Source of the DNA: an uncultured Enterococcus sp. | Lineage (GTDB): Bacteria > Bacillota > Bacilli > Lactobacillales > Enterococcaceae | Length of the DNA stretch: 64,000 nt | Reading direction: 5' to 3' | Assembly (NCBI RefSeq): GCF_913775425.1 | Contig: NZ_CAJYIS010000011.1 | Span: 62,001 to 126,000 of the forward strand | In this document: positions 11,833 through 21,529 of the stretch, piece after piece | Layout: each line of letters begins with the position of its first letter | Position numbering within the stretch: the first letter of the stretch is position 1 | Program-made: the position numbers and the translations under genes | The notes under the pieces: generated by a model | Told to the model about the DNA's origin: nothing | Seen by the model: the letters and a program-made list of their open reading frames with translations, nothing else | Database searches by the model: none

Positions 11833-12108
11833 TTAATAAAGAACATCAAACGAAGTATAGTGGGGAGCATTGTCTAGTTCCTCGATTTCTAATGCGCGCA
11901 CGTTTCCCATTGGCGAAGGAGAGGCTTTGACTGTACTGATAAAAAAGGCAAGCTGTTGTTGACTTCCTTGGGCTATGATTGTAACATCCCCATTTTCTTC
12001 GTTTTTGACAGAGCCTGTAATTTGCTGTTCATCTGCTGCGAGTTTTGTTAAATAGCGAAAACCGACTCCTTGAACGCGTCCACTCACGCTCATTTTTACT
12101 GTTCGCAT
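11833..12108 (-). CDS. acyP: Acylphosphatase
   Basis: VSGRVQGVGFRYLTKLAADE, GSVKNEENGDV. Confidence 0.96.
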   Translation of the reverse strand: MRTVKMSVSGRVQGVGFRYLTKLAADEQQITGSVKNEENGDVTIIAQGSQQQLAFFISTVKASPSPMGNVRALEIEELDNAPHYTSFDVLY

Positions 12109-12184
12109 AATATCCCTCCTGAAAGCTATATTTGATAGGTTGATTATACTAAATCCGTGCTATAATGCCAATTGAGGTGAAAAT

Positions 12185-12946
12185 ATGGACGTAATTACAT
12201 CAAAAACCAATCCGATAATCAAAGAATTAAAAAAACTGCATCAAAAAAAATATCGGGAACAAACACAACAATATATGATCGAAGGATTTCATTTAGTAGA
12301 AGAAGCTGTTAAGACCAATCAAGTAATCACACATCTTTTTGTGAATACCCGTGGAAAACAAGAGTGGGAAACATGGATCGAGCAACAAGCGCTTGAAGCG
12401 ACTTATCTAGCTGATGAAGTCTTTGCTATGCTAAGTGATTCTGTCACTCCACAAGGAATCTTGGCTTGCGTAAAGATGCCGATAACACCACTAGATCAAG
12501 TAGCTGGAAAATGGCTTTGTCTAGATCGCGTGCAAGATCCTGGAAACGTGGGCACCATGATCCGTACAGCAGATGCTGCAGGTTTTACTGGAGTTATTTT
12601 AGGAAAAGGAACAGTCGATGTGTATCATCCCAAAGTAGTTCGCAGCATGCAAGGGAGCCAGTTTCATTTAACGATCATTCGAAAAGACTTAGCAGATGTC
12701 TGCGATACGTTTACCCAAATGAATATTCCGATTTACGGTACAGAGCTAAATGAAGCCGCAGTCGATTATCGCACGATCAAACCAACTCAAGATATGGCGT
12801 TGATTCTTGGCAATGAGGGACAAGGAGTCGCGTCATCGTTACTTGAAAACACGACGAAAAATCTTTACATCCCGCTATTAGGTCAAGCAGAATCGTTGAA
12901 TGTAGGTGTAGCTGCAGGGATATTAATGTATCATTTTCTCCCTTAA
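12185..12946 (+). CDS. TrmH/SpoU-family 23S rRNA/tRNA methyltransferase
   Basis: LDRVQDPGNVGTMIRTADAAG, LILGNEGQGV, LNVGVAAGILMY motifs. Confidence 0.93.
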   Translation: MDVITSKTNPIIKELKKLHQKKYREQTQQYMIEGFHLVEEAVKTNQVITHLFVNTRGKQEWETWIEQQALEATYLADEVFAMLSDSVTPQGILACVKMPITPLDQVAGKWLCLDRVQDPGNVGTMIRTADAAGFTGVILGKGTVDVYHPKVVRSMQGSQFHLTIIRKDLADVCDTFTQMNIPIYGTELNEAAVDYRTIKPTQDMALILGNEGQGVASSLLENTTKNLYIPLLGQAESLNVGVAAGILMYHFLP

Positions 12947-13069
12947 GCATTCATTTGATTAGGATAAAATCGACAGACAGCTCTTTTTTATTTTATAAGA
13001 AATGATTAAACAATGAGAAAATACCTCGGTTTTATTAGAAGTGGATGATTGTGCGTGCTATACTTTTTC

Positions 13070-13086
13070 TTGTACACAATTGTACA
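13070..13086. promoter_or_regulatory. Candidate operator, two TTGTACA half-sites 10 bp apart
   Basis: TTGTACA-CAA-TTGTACA immediately downstream of TATACT -10 (13059-13064). Confidence 0.4.
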
Positions 13087-13111
13087 GATTGAAAAGGTGG
13101 CGTACAAGTTT

Positions 13112-13615
13112 ATGACAGAAAAATGGAAACAAGATGCTGAGTATATGTCTTATGTAGCAGATTTATTGGAACACCCTGAAGTTCAACGTTTATCCGAGTT
13201 CGTACAACATCTGCATTCGACTCGCTTAGACCATTCGATCAGTGTATCCTACCATAGCTATCAAATTGCAAAGAAAACAAAAGCCGATGCGCGTGCTGTA
13301 GCCCGTGCAGGATTATTACATGATATGTTTTACTATGATTGGCGTACTACGAAATTTGACGGAGGCAGTCATGCCTATATGCATCCTCGAATTGCGGTAA
13401 AAAACGCAGAAAAAATCACAGAGCTATCTGAAGTGGAACGCGACATTATCATTAAACACATGTGGGGCGCAACGATCGCACCACCTAAGTACAAGGAAAG
13501 TTACATCGTCACGATGGTCGATAAGTACTGTGCAATCAAAGAAGCCGCAACGCCGGTGACTAAAATGATCAAAGAAAAATTATTAAGAAAAACAGTGTCA
13601 ACTGATCAACAATAA
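13112..13615 (+). CDS. HD-domain phosphohydrolase-like protein
   Basis: LDHSISVSYHSYQIA, RAGLLHDMFYYDW HD motif; ATG 13112 after AAGGTGG. Confidence 0.85.
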   Translation: MTEKWKQDAEYMSYVADLLEHPEVQRLSEFVQHLHSTRLDHSISVSYHSYQIAKKTKADARAVARAGLLHDMFYYDWRTTKFDGGSHAYMHPRIAVKNAEKITELSEVERDIIIKHMWGATIAPPKYKESYIVTMVDKYCAIKEAATPVTKMIKEKLLRKTVSTDQQ

Positions 13616-13653
13616 AAAAACTGTAGCCGCATGGGCTACAGTTTTTTTATTGA
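13613..13653. terminator. Bidirectional terminator
   Basis: aaaaaaactgtagcc-gcat-gggctacagttttttt between convergent genes. Confidence 0.9.
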
Positions 13654-14852
13654 GACAATACAACGCCGAGTAATGTCATCGCAGTAATCAACGTCAAAAT
13701 CGACCCAAGTACAATAAGATGCAGGCGTTTTTTCATTGTTAAAATAGCGGCAAATTCACGTAGGAATGCATTTGGCAAATAATAAAAAGCCGTTTTTGCT
13801 CCAATTCCGTCTGCATGTAAAGCAGCTTGATGTGCAAAAATCGCTGCTCTAAAGATATGGTAATTGTTCGAAGTAAAAATAACTTTTGGATTTGTTATAT
13901 TTTGCGCATCGATGATTGCTTTTGAAAACATCATGTTTTCATATGTCGTAGTCGAATTGGCTTCAAGCAAAATATCCTCATGCGCAATCCCTTGTTCGAG
14001 CGCATAGTGTTGCATCGCCAATGCTTCTGGGATCTTTTCATCTGGGCCTTGACCACCTGACATAATCAATTTTAATGGATGCCCTGTTTTAATTTTTTGC
14101 TCTCGATAAAATAAAATCGCTTTGTCGATTCGTTTTGCGAGCAAGGGCGTCACACGTTCACCATTGATCAATCCGGCACCCAAGACGATAATGAAATCTT
14201 GACGCTTTCTGGGTTGATTGAATTGATATAAAATCGATACAGTTAAAAAATTTATAAATACGATAAATAAATAGCCTAGTGTAGTTGACACCAATAATAC
14301 CGGTAAGGCGATGTACCAAGCAGCATTTTGTGCAACAAAAAAGGTCACAACGACATACACAGTCAATGCGATCGCTAGCAATAAAGTCAATAGGTTAGCT
14401 AAAGAACGTGATTCGCGTTTCATGACGATAAAGGCATTCCAATATAAAAACACGATCAAGCCAATGATCCCTAAAGAGGCGGCTAAAATAACTAGAATAA
14501 ACGCAAATAAAAATAATCCTCCAATCAAGGCATCGCGTGTCACCATAAAGGCATAAATCAAATAAAATCCATAGACTACAATGAATAAATTAAATAAAAA
14601 GCCATTTAATGTTCGTGCTTTTTGCCGCTTGTACATCACAAAAAACAAGGCAAAGAAAAAAAGTGGGATCGCAAAGAAAAAACTTCCGTGTATCAATTCA
14701 AGTACACTAGTATAAGCGACCAGGGCAATCAACAGCCATGTTCCTTGATAAAAAACGTGTTGGGGCTCGATTTGTTTTTTCCGCCAACGAAAAAGTAACC
14801 AAAATCCTAAACTATAATAGAGTAAGAAAAAAAATAATGGTAAAATATGCAT
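13647..14852 (-). CDS. YdcF/DUF218-family membrane protein
   Basis: Multiple TM helices then DFIIVLGAGLINGERVTPLLAKRIDKAI...IMSGGQG...NSTTTYENMMFSK. Confidence 0.9.
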   Translation of the reverse strand: MHILPLFFFLLYYSLGFWLLFRWRKKQIEPQHVFYQGTWLLIALVAYTSVLELIHGSFFFAIPLFFFALFFVMYKRQKARTLNGFLFNLFIVVYGFYLIYAFMVTRDALIGGLFLFAFILVILAASLGIIGLIVFLYWNAFIVMKRESRSLANLLTLLLAIALTVYVVVTFFVAQNAAWYIALPVLLVSTTLGYLFIVFINFLTVSILYQFNQPRKRQDFIIVLGAGLINGERVTPLLAKRIDKAILFYREQKIKTGHPLKLIMSGGQGPDEKIPEALAMQHYALEQGIAHEDILLEANSTTTYENMMFSKAIIDAQNITNPKVIFTSNNYHIFRAAIFAHQAALHADGIGAKTAFYYLPNAFLREFAAILTMKKRLHLIVLGSILTLITAMTLLGVVLSQ

Positions 14853-14996
14853 ATAGTCAACTCCTCTTTTCTAGTATAGCGAATTGTAGGAAGCTTTGTA
14901 TAGCATAAAAATAAATTATAAAAGTTATTTTATGGAGTAGCTAAGAACAGTCCTGACCAAAGTCATGAGTGATTTGATAGCTAAAGGAGATGAATC

Positions 14997-15476
14997 ATGG
15001 ACTATTATAAAACTACATTACACGATTTCGCGATTATCGGTCGATTGGCCACACAACAAGAAGATGAAACGAGTGCATGGATGCAACAAAGTTGGTTCGA
15101 ATTTGAAGAACATCTTATGGACTTACAATCGCTTGTTGCTTATCCCTTACATGAAGCGGTCGATTGTTGGGGGATTTCAAGTGATCAAACAGAATTTTTA
15201 GCACCGATTACGACAAAAGGATATTATCTTGCAGGAATCCAAGTCGATAAAAAAAGTCAAGCACCGAAAGGATGGACTTATTGGGAGCTACCTGATCAAG
15301 AGTACTTAGTGGTCAAAACGAATGTCCTAACGATCGATCAAAGTGTTCAAACATTATTTGAAATAATCTTGCCCAAAGAACAAGTAAGAATCAATGGTGC
15401 TATCCAAGAGTTTTATGCTGCCACGGACACACCTGGTGAACTTTGGTTGTATTGTCCAATCGAGGCACTCGATTGA
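14997..15476 (+). CDS. GyrI-like/effector-binding domain protein
   Basis: SQAPKGWTYWELPDQEYLVVKTN pattern typical of GyrI-like domains; RBS AAAGGAGATGA. Confidence 0.7.
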   Translation: MDYYKTTLHDFAIIGRLATQQEDETSAWMQQSWFEFEEHLMDLQSLVAYPLHEAVDCWGISSDQTEFLAPITTKGYYLAGIQVDKKSQAPKGWTYWELPDQEYLVVKTNVLTIDQSVQTLFEIILPKEQVRINGAIQEFYAATDTPGELWLYCPIEALD

Positions 15477-15555
15477 TGAGAAAACCATCATTATACGTTT
15501 TTTTTCGTAAAAATTGTGTATATTGTGTATCATAAAAAAGAAATGAGGAATGAAG

Positions 15556-16572
15556 ATGTTACGTTTAGGGATTATTGGGACCAATTGGATTTCGCAACAA
15601 TTTGTACAAGCAGCACTAGCTAGTACGCATTATCGATTGCATAGTGTTTATTCTCGAAAAATCGCTTCAGCTGAAAAGTTTATTGAAGAGACGAAACAAA
15701 ATCAGGCATTCGCATCTGCCGATATGGAAGCATTCTTAGCAGATGAAACACTAGATGTCGTCTATATCGCGTCTCCAAATGCACTTCATTTTGAACAAGC
15801 TAAACAAGCCATTTTGAACAAAAAACACGTGATCGTCGAGAAACCAGCATTTTCGAATCCAGCAGAAATGGACGAAATCATCCAATTAGCGAATGAACAA
15901 CGGGTATGTTATTTTGAAGGTGCACGTAATATTCATGAACGAAATTTTCAAACACTGAAAGCGACACTTCCCACGAAAAACCAGATCATGGGCGCGAGTT
16001 TTACATATATGAAATATTCTTCGCGTTACGATGAGGTATTGGCCGGCCATATTCCAAATATCTTTTCGCTAGATTTTTCAGGAGGGGCGTTGATGGATTT
16101 AGGTGTGTATCCGATTTATGCAGCAGTGGGGCTCTTTGGCGCACCTAAGACCGTTGACTACACGGCACAAAAAATTAGTACTGGCGTAGACGGGTCCGGT
16201 TATGGTGTGTTACGTTATGACGATTTTGATGTTGCTGTCCATTTTGGCAAAACTGCAGATTCATTTGCGACATCTGAGATCTATTTAACTGATGGAACGA
16301 TCGTATTAGATGGGATCAATATCATCACTTCAGCCAAGCGCACACACCGTGCGACCAATGAAACGACAGAAATTTCGCTACACGCAAAACATGAGAATCC
16401 TTTATACGAAGAGGCATGCGCATTTGCGACTATTTTGCTTTCTTTAGAAGAAGAGGCAATGGCCACTCAATATGAAGAACTCGTTGAATTATCGCGTTGC
16501 GTGAATCTTGTATTATATGAAATGCGACAAAAAGCTGGAATTCATTTTCCAGCAGATCAAAAAATGAATTGA
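15556..16572 (+). CDS. Gfo/Idh/MocA-family oxidoreductase
   Basis: LRLGIIGTNWISQQFVQAAL Rossmann, DVVYIASPNALHFEQAKQAILNKKHVIVEKP. Confidence 0.95.
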   Translation: MLRLGIIGTNWISQQFVQAALASTHYRLHSVYSRKIASAEKFIEETKQNQAFASADMEAFLADETLDVVYIASPNALHFEQAKQAILNKKHVIVEKPAFSNPAEMDEIIQLANEQRVCYFEGARNIHERNFQTLKATLPTKNQIMGASFTYMKYSSRYDEVLAGHIPNIFSLDFSGGALMDLGVYPIYAAVGLFGAPKTVDYTAQKISTGVDGSGYGVLRYDDFDVAVHFGKTADSFATSEIYLTDGTIVLDGINIITSAKRTHRATNETTEISLHAKHENPLYEEACAFATILLSLEEEAMATQYEELVELSRCVNLVLYEMRQKAGIHFPADQKMN

Positions 16573-16579
16573 GGATTAT

Positions 16580-17878
16580 ATGGAAATTAAACAATTACCT
16601 TTAGCATGGCAAATATTATGGGAAGACAAAGCGTTTCGTCAACCAACGGCCATTCAAAAACAAGTCTACAAACCGATGTGTCAAAAACAATCTTTATTAG
16701 CTGTTTCACCTACTGGGTCTGGTAAAACGTTAGCGTATTTACTCCCTTCTTTACAACAAGTCGTCCCTGGTCAAGGCAATCAATTGCTGATTTTGACTTC
16801 CTCACAAGAATTAGCGGTGCAAGTCTATGAAGTAGCAAAAGAATGGGCACAGGCTATCGATTTACACTGTCAATCTTGTATTGGTGGTGCAAATGTGAAA
16901 CGCCAAGTCGAACAATTAAAAAAGAAACCAGAAGTAATCGTGGGGACACCTGGTAGGGTTTTAGAGTTGATCAAAGCGAAAAAAATCAATGCATTTAATA
17001 TTCAATCACTGATTTTAGATGAAGCGGATCAATTGGTAAAAGACGATAGCCAGGGTCTAGTCAAAGAGATCATGCAACGATTAGGGAAAAAGACAACCAA
17101 TTCCTTTTTCTCTGCCACAGCAGATACTGCTCTAGCAGAAGTCAAAGAATTGGTTACAGATCTTACGGTTATTGATACAACTATGATTGATGACAGTCAA
17201 GGTGTCGTGCACCATTATTATCTTAATGTGTCTGCGCGCAAAATTACCGATACATTACGTCGCTTGTGCCATATTGAAGCGTTTCAAGGACTGTTTTTTT
17301 TCAATCAGTTAAGTGATCTGGGCAATGCAGAAGAAAAATTAGGATTCCATCATCTAAACGTCGCTTCACTGGCTTCTGATCAAAGTAAAGAAATGCGTAA
17401 ATTAGCGTTGAATGCGTTCAAGCAACATCGATTAAATGCGTTATTGGCCACAGATATTGCGGCAAGAGGGATCGATTTAGATCGTTTGCCGTATGTCGTC
17501 AATGTAGATGTGCCATTGACAAAAGAAAGCTATCTCCATCGTGCTGGTCGTGTTGGGCGGATGGGAGCTGATGGGGTTGTCTTGACGCTAGTGACACCGC
17601 AAACACAACGTGATTATCGTAAAATCATGAGTCAGATGCAGTTAAAAGGACAAGAAGTCTTTTTACACACAGGAGAGTTGACGACGGAAAAGCCAATGGT
17701 TGAAGAAAAGAAATATAGCAAAAAAACGATAGAACACAACACAAACAAACCGTCAACTACAGTTGAAGTCGGGCAAAAGCGCGTGTCTATTGATACTGAA
17801 ATGACTACGGTTGTGAAAAAGAAAAAGAAAAAAGTGCGTACGTCTTCTAAAAAAAATAAAGGAAAACGTCAAAAATAA
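16580..17878 (+). CDS. DEAD-box RNA helicase
   Basis: AVSPTGSGKTLAYLLP, LDEADQL, SATAD, YLHRAGRVGRMG; basic K-rich C-tail. Confidence 0.95.
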   Translation: MEIKQLPLAWQILWEDKAFRQPTAIQKQVYKPMCQKQSLLAVSPTGSGKTLAYLLPSLQQVVPGQGNQLLILTSSQELAVQVYEVAKEWAQAIDLHCQSCIGGANVKRQVEQLKKKPEVIVGTPGRVLELIKAKKINAFNIQSLILDEADQLVKDDSQGLVKEIMQRLGKKTTNSFFSATADTALAEVKELVTDLTVIDTTMIDDSQGVVHHYYLNVSARKITDTLRRLCHIEAFQGLFFFNQLSDLGNAEEKLGFHHLNVASLASDQSKEMRKLALNAFKQHRLNALLATDIAARGIDLDRLPYVVNVDVPLTKESYLHRAGRVGRMGADGVVLTLVTPQTQRDYRKIMSQMQLKGQEVFLHTGELTTEKPMVEEKKYSKKTIEHNTNKPSTTVEVGQKRVSIDTEMTTVVKKKKKKVRTSSKKNKGKRQK

Positions 17879-17885
17879 GAGGGGA

Positions 17886-17901
17886 TGACAGATTTCTGTC
17901 A
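17886..17901. repeat. Inverted repeat TGACAGA-TT-TCTGTCA after helicase gene
   Basis: Perfect 7-bp arms; same core recurs at 24112-24127. Confidence 0.6.
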
Positions 17902-17937
17902 CACCCTTTAAACATCAATTACACAGTGTTTTAGATG

Positions 17938-18001
17938 AAATAAGCCGAATAATTCCGATAATGTCTTCACATATTTCGGGGATTATTCGGCTTATTTTTT
18001 T
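17938..18001. terminator. Long bidirectional terminator between helicase gene and tRNA-Arg
   Basis: aataagccgaataattccg ... cggggattattcggcttattttttt. Confidence 0.85.
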
Positions 18002-18032
18002 AGTGATTCACTTCTGTCACAATCTTTTTTAA

Positions 18033-18104
18033 CGCCCTTGACCAGAATCGAACTGATAATTGGCCCTTAGGAGGGGTCGGTTATATCCATTTAACTACAA
18101 GGGC
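18033..18104 (-). tRNA. tRNA-Arg (anticodon CCT)
   Basis: GCCCTTG/CAAGGGC acceptor, GTTA/TAAC D stem, anticodon loop CTCCTAA, T arm ATCAG-TTCGATT-CTGGT, discriminator G; CCA not encoded. Confidence 0.93.
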
Positions 18105-18117
18105 ACGTCCATTACTT

Positions 18118-18146
18118 AGGATAACGTGATTACTTGATAAATTCAA
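18118..18146 (-). promoter_or_regulatory. Promoter of tRNA-Arg
   Basis: Minus strand TTGAAT, 17 nt, TATCCT just upstream of tRNA. Confidence 0.55.
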
Positions 18147-18239
18147 GACTTCTAATAATTTTCTTTTATCCTAAGACCGATTCTAGTCGTAGAATTAAAA
18201 CTGTAGTATAATTTGACAGGTATGTAGAGGAGGAATTCG

Positions 18240-20915
18240 ATGAAAACCACTTATGCGGTCGTTGATTTAGAAACGACTGGGACGAATCCTAAAGAAGATC
18301 GAATTTTTCAATTTGGTTGTGTATTGATTCAAGAAGGACAAATTGTTGGGCGATTTGCAACAGATATCAATCCTGATCGTCCAATCTCAAAACAAATTCA
18401 ACAATTGACGCAAGTGACTAATCAAAAGGTCAAGCATGCGCCTTATTTTGAAGATGTAGCCGAAACGATCTATCACTTGTTAAGTGATACGATTTTTGTT
18501 GCGCATAATATTCATTTTGATTATCGTTTTTTAAGTGCAGAATTGAAACGGTGTGGCTTGCCGGAGTTGACACTTAAAGGAATCGATACGGTTGAATTAG
18601 CGCAAATCTTTTTGCCGACAGAAGTCAGCTTTCGCTTAGGAGACCTAGCGGAGAGTTTACAGTTTATCCACGATATGCCCCATCAAGCAGATAGCGATGC
18701 AGAAGTGACTGCAAAATTATTTCTATTGATTGAAGAAAAGATGCGCCAGTTGCCGCTGATTACGATGGAGGCGATCAAACGTTGTGCAAAAAATCTTTCG
18801 ATGCACACCGATTTATTTATTGATACGATCTATCATGAGATGAAAGAGCATTTGCAGCCACTTCCAGAACAGATACAAGTCGTTGGACAACTGGCGCTCG
18901 TAAAACCAGAAAAAGAATGGTACGAAGCTCCTACTTATCAGCGCAGCTATCCAAAAACGAAAGCGCAAAAGGCAGAATGGTTGGGTGCACGTTTTACTTA
19001 TCGTAAAACACAACAAGTGTTGATGGATCAAGTATTTGATCATTTTTCGACAGATGAAGGTACTAAAAATTGTTTTATTGAAGCGGAAACGGGGAGTGGA
19101 AAAACGGTTGGGTATCTCTTTCCAAGTAGTTTTTTAGCCACTATAGAAAATCCATTGATCATTAGTACGGCTTCTATTTTATTGCAACACCAATTATTAT
19201 ATCGAGATATCCCGCAATTAAATGGGATCGGTGCCTATCCACTACAAGCAGTGGTGGTCAAGAGCCATCGTCATTATTTAGATCTAGAGCGGTTCCAACA
19301 GACATTAGTCGAAACGACCGAAATGAAACAATATGCGTTGTATCAAATGATGATTTTAGTCTGGTTGACTCAAACGACGACGGGAGATTTAGACGAGCTA
19401 AATTTATTGCGTTTGGATCATTTATTTTTTACTCAAGTCGCCCATCGAGGGATAGAGTCTGTTACCAAGTATTCTCCATTTTATGAAGTTGATTTTTTAC
19501 GTCGCCTGTATCAACGTGTCGGCCAAAGCAATGTGATCATCGTCAATCATGCTTTTTTAGCTCATGATCTCAAGCGCGATGTGCCTTTATTGCCCTCAAG
19601 TCGTTATTTATTGATCGATGAAGCGCACCATCTACCTTCGGCTTTAGAGCGGGTCGCTACAAGAAGTTTTACGGTCACTTTATTGAGTCAAATGATGGAA
19701 TCTTTTGTACAAAGTATTTGGCCTAAAGCATGTCAGGAAAAACTTCCCCTCTTTTTTAGAATCTTAGAACAACTTGACGAAACAAGTACACAGCTAAGTG
19801 AGTGGATGAAGGATTTACTGTCAGAACACGTCTGTGAGTGGGTGATGGAGAGCAGTGTGCGTAAAGACTTTCCAATTGTGATCGAACGGCTGATCCAACG
19901 AATTGCCCAGACCTTTAAGGATGCTTTAGTCGTGAAAGAACAGTTAGCTGAAAGTTTAGTACTAGAAAAAAGTCCACATAGCGGGGAGATTATCGAGTAC
20001 TTTGCACAGTTGGAAGAAAGCTATGAGGCTTTTTGTGATTTCTTTATACGTGAGGATCTGTTTTTGATCCATCGCGTCATTTGGAGAAAACAAAAACAGC
20101 AAATACGATTTGAAACGATCGATCTAACAGCTTCAAAACTAGCCAAACAACAAGTCGGTACCCGTTATCAACGCATTCTTTACTTAGGTGCAACACTGAC
20201 AACACAAGACCACTTACGATATGTACCAGAGCAATTAGGGTTTGATCAAGCTGTTTTGCGATTGCCGACACAATTTGATTATCAAAAACAAGCAAAGCTC
20301 TTTACAGTAGTCGAACCGATAGAAAAAGAGCGTACACAACAACTGATTGCACAGCTACGTAATATTATGCATCACTACTCACAATCGATTTTAGTGTTGT
20401 TTACGTCACATGAACAGCTACAAGCAGTCTATCAAGCGCTCCACTTTGAATTTTTTCAAGCAGGACGTGAAATTTTGGCTCAAGGGATCGGAGGATCGCG
20501 TCAAAAGTTATTAAAACGATTCACACAATCGGATCAAGCCATTTTATTTGGGGCAGATAGTTTTTGGGAAGGTGTCGATTTACCAGGCGATGATCTGCAT
20601 TTGCTGATTGTCACGAATTTACCATTTGATAATCCGAATCGACCCTTAGTGAAAGCCAAATATGCTTATCTAGAAGCGCAAGGACAAAATGCTTTTCAAG
20701 TAGAGGCACTTCCAAAAGCGGTAATGAAATTGCGTCAAGGGTTTGGTCGTTTGATTCGTACAACGACTGATAAAGGCATGATGATCGTGTTAGATTCACG
20801 ATTACATACTGCAAATTATGGCGCTAGTTTTATCCGTTCGCTTCCTGAAGGATTGCCTAATTCGACTGGGACAAGTGATGAAGCGATAGAGGCGCTTGAA
20901 GACTTTTTTGATTGA
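18240..20915 (+). CDS. dinG: DinG-type exonuclease/helicase
   Basis: N-terminal DEDDh exonuclease (VVDLETTGTNPKEDRIFQFG), EAETGSGKTVGYLFP, LLIDEAHHLP, LRQGFGRLIR. Confidence 0.95.
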   Translation: MKTTYAVVDLETTGTNPKEDRIFQFGCVLIQEGQIVGRFATDINPDRPISKQIQQLTQVTNQKVKHAPYFEDVAETIYHLLSDTIFVAHNIHFDYRFLSAELKRCGLPELTLKGIDTVELAQIFLPTEVSFRLGDLAESLQFIHDMPHQADSDAEVTAKLFLLIEEKMRQLPLITMEAIKRCAKNLSMHTDLFIDTIYHEMKEHLQPLPEQIQVVGQLALVKPEKEWYEAPTYQRSYPKTKAQKAEWLGARFTYRKTQQVLMDQVFDHFSTDEGTKNCFIEAETGSGKTVGYLFPSSFLATIENPLIISTASILLQHQLLYRDIPQLNGIGAYPLQAVVVKSHRHYLDLERFQQTLVETTEMKQYALYQMMILVWLTQTTTGDLDELNLLRLDHLFFTQVAHRGIESVTKYSPFYEVDFLRRLYQRVGQSNVIIVNHAFLAHDLKRDVPLLPSSRYLLIDEAHHLPSALERVATRSFTVTLLSQMMESFVQSIWPKACQEKLPLFFRILEQLDETSTQLSEWMKDLLSEHVCEWVMESSVRKDFPIVIERLIQRIAQTFKDALVVKEQLAESLVLEKSPHSGEIIEYFAQLEESYEAFCDFFIREDLFLIHRVIWRKQKQQIRFETIDLTASKLAKQQVGTRYQRILYLGATLTTQDHLRYVPEQLGFDQAVLRLPTQFDYQKQAKLFTVVEPIEKERTQQLIAQLRNIMHHYSQSILVLFTSHEQLQAVYQALHFEFFQAGREILAQGIGGSRQKLLKRFTQSDQAILFGADSFWEGVDLPGDDLHLLIVTNLPFDNPNRPLVKAKYAYLEAQGQNAFQVEALPKAVMKLRQGFGRLIRTTTDKGMMIVLDSRLHTANYGASFIRSLPEGLPNSTGTSDEAIEALEDFFD

Positions 20916-20997
20916 TACGTTCAAATTGGTGAAAAAGTCTGCCGCAAGTGTCAAAAGTTTGCTATAATATAACCCATTAGAAAAGGAGCGAAATGCT

Positions 20998-21501
20998 TTG
21001 TCTTTACAACCATCAAAAAGTGAAAAACGAATTACCATTATGTTATTTAGTTTGATCGTCGTTTTCTTGATTGCGATCGCCAGTACGGTCATTATCTATC
21101 TCCAAGCGACACAACCGATGCGTCAAGCTAAAAAAGAAGCAACGGCTTTAGCGCAAAAGTATGGGAAAGTAGACACAGTGGATGCGTTCTATCGATTATC
21201 AAAAGCTGGAACGACATATACTGTAGTAGGAAAAAATCCAGAAAACCAAACGGTTGCCGTCTTCATTCCAAAAGATGGTACAAATATCAAAGTAATGGAG
21301 ATGCAATCAGGAATCGATCAAAACCAAGCAACCCAACTTGTCCAACAAGCCCACAATGATCAAACGATCGTCAAAGCTAACTTGGGATTACTAGACGATC
21401 AACCTGTCTGGGAAGTCATCACAAAAAAAGATAAGGTCTTGAATTATTATTATCTTGCCTTTAGTGATGGAAAAATCGTCAAAGAGCAACAAAATATTTA
21501 A
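20998..21501 (+). CDS. TseB/YpmB-like membrane protein (DUF5590)
   Basis: Single N-terminal TM, A..YGKVDTVDAFYRLSKAGTTYTVVGKN...; position upstream of aspartate aminotransferase and asnS; TTG start. Confidence 0.75.
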   Translation: MSLQPSKSEKRITIMLFSLIVVFLIAIASTVIIYLQATQPMRQAKKEATALAQKYGKVDTVDAFYRLSKAGTTYTVVGKNPENQTVAVFIPKDGTNIKVMEMQSGIDQNQATQLVQQAHNDQTIVKANLGLLDDQPVWEVITKKDKVLNYYYLAFSDGKIVKEQQNI

Positions 21502-21529
21502 ACGAATTGATTTTTGAGGAGATGGATGG

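Noticed and set aside
17880-18240. tRNA-associated integration site (attL/attR) for a mobile element
   Set aside because: No integrase and no duplicated tRNA 3' end seen in the window; flanks are helicase gene and dinG.
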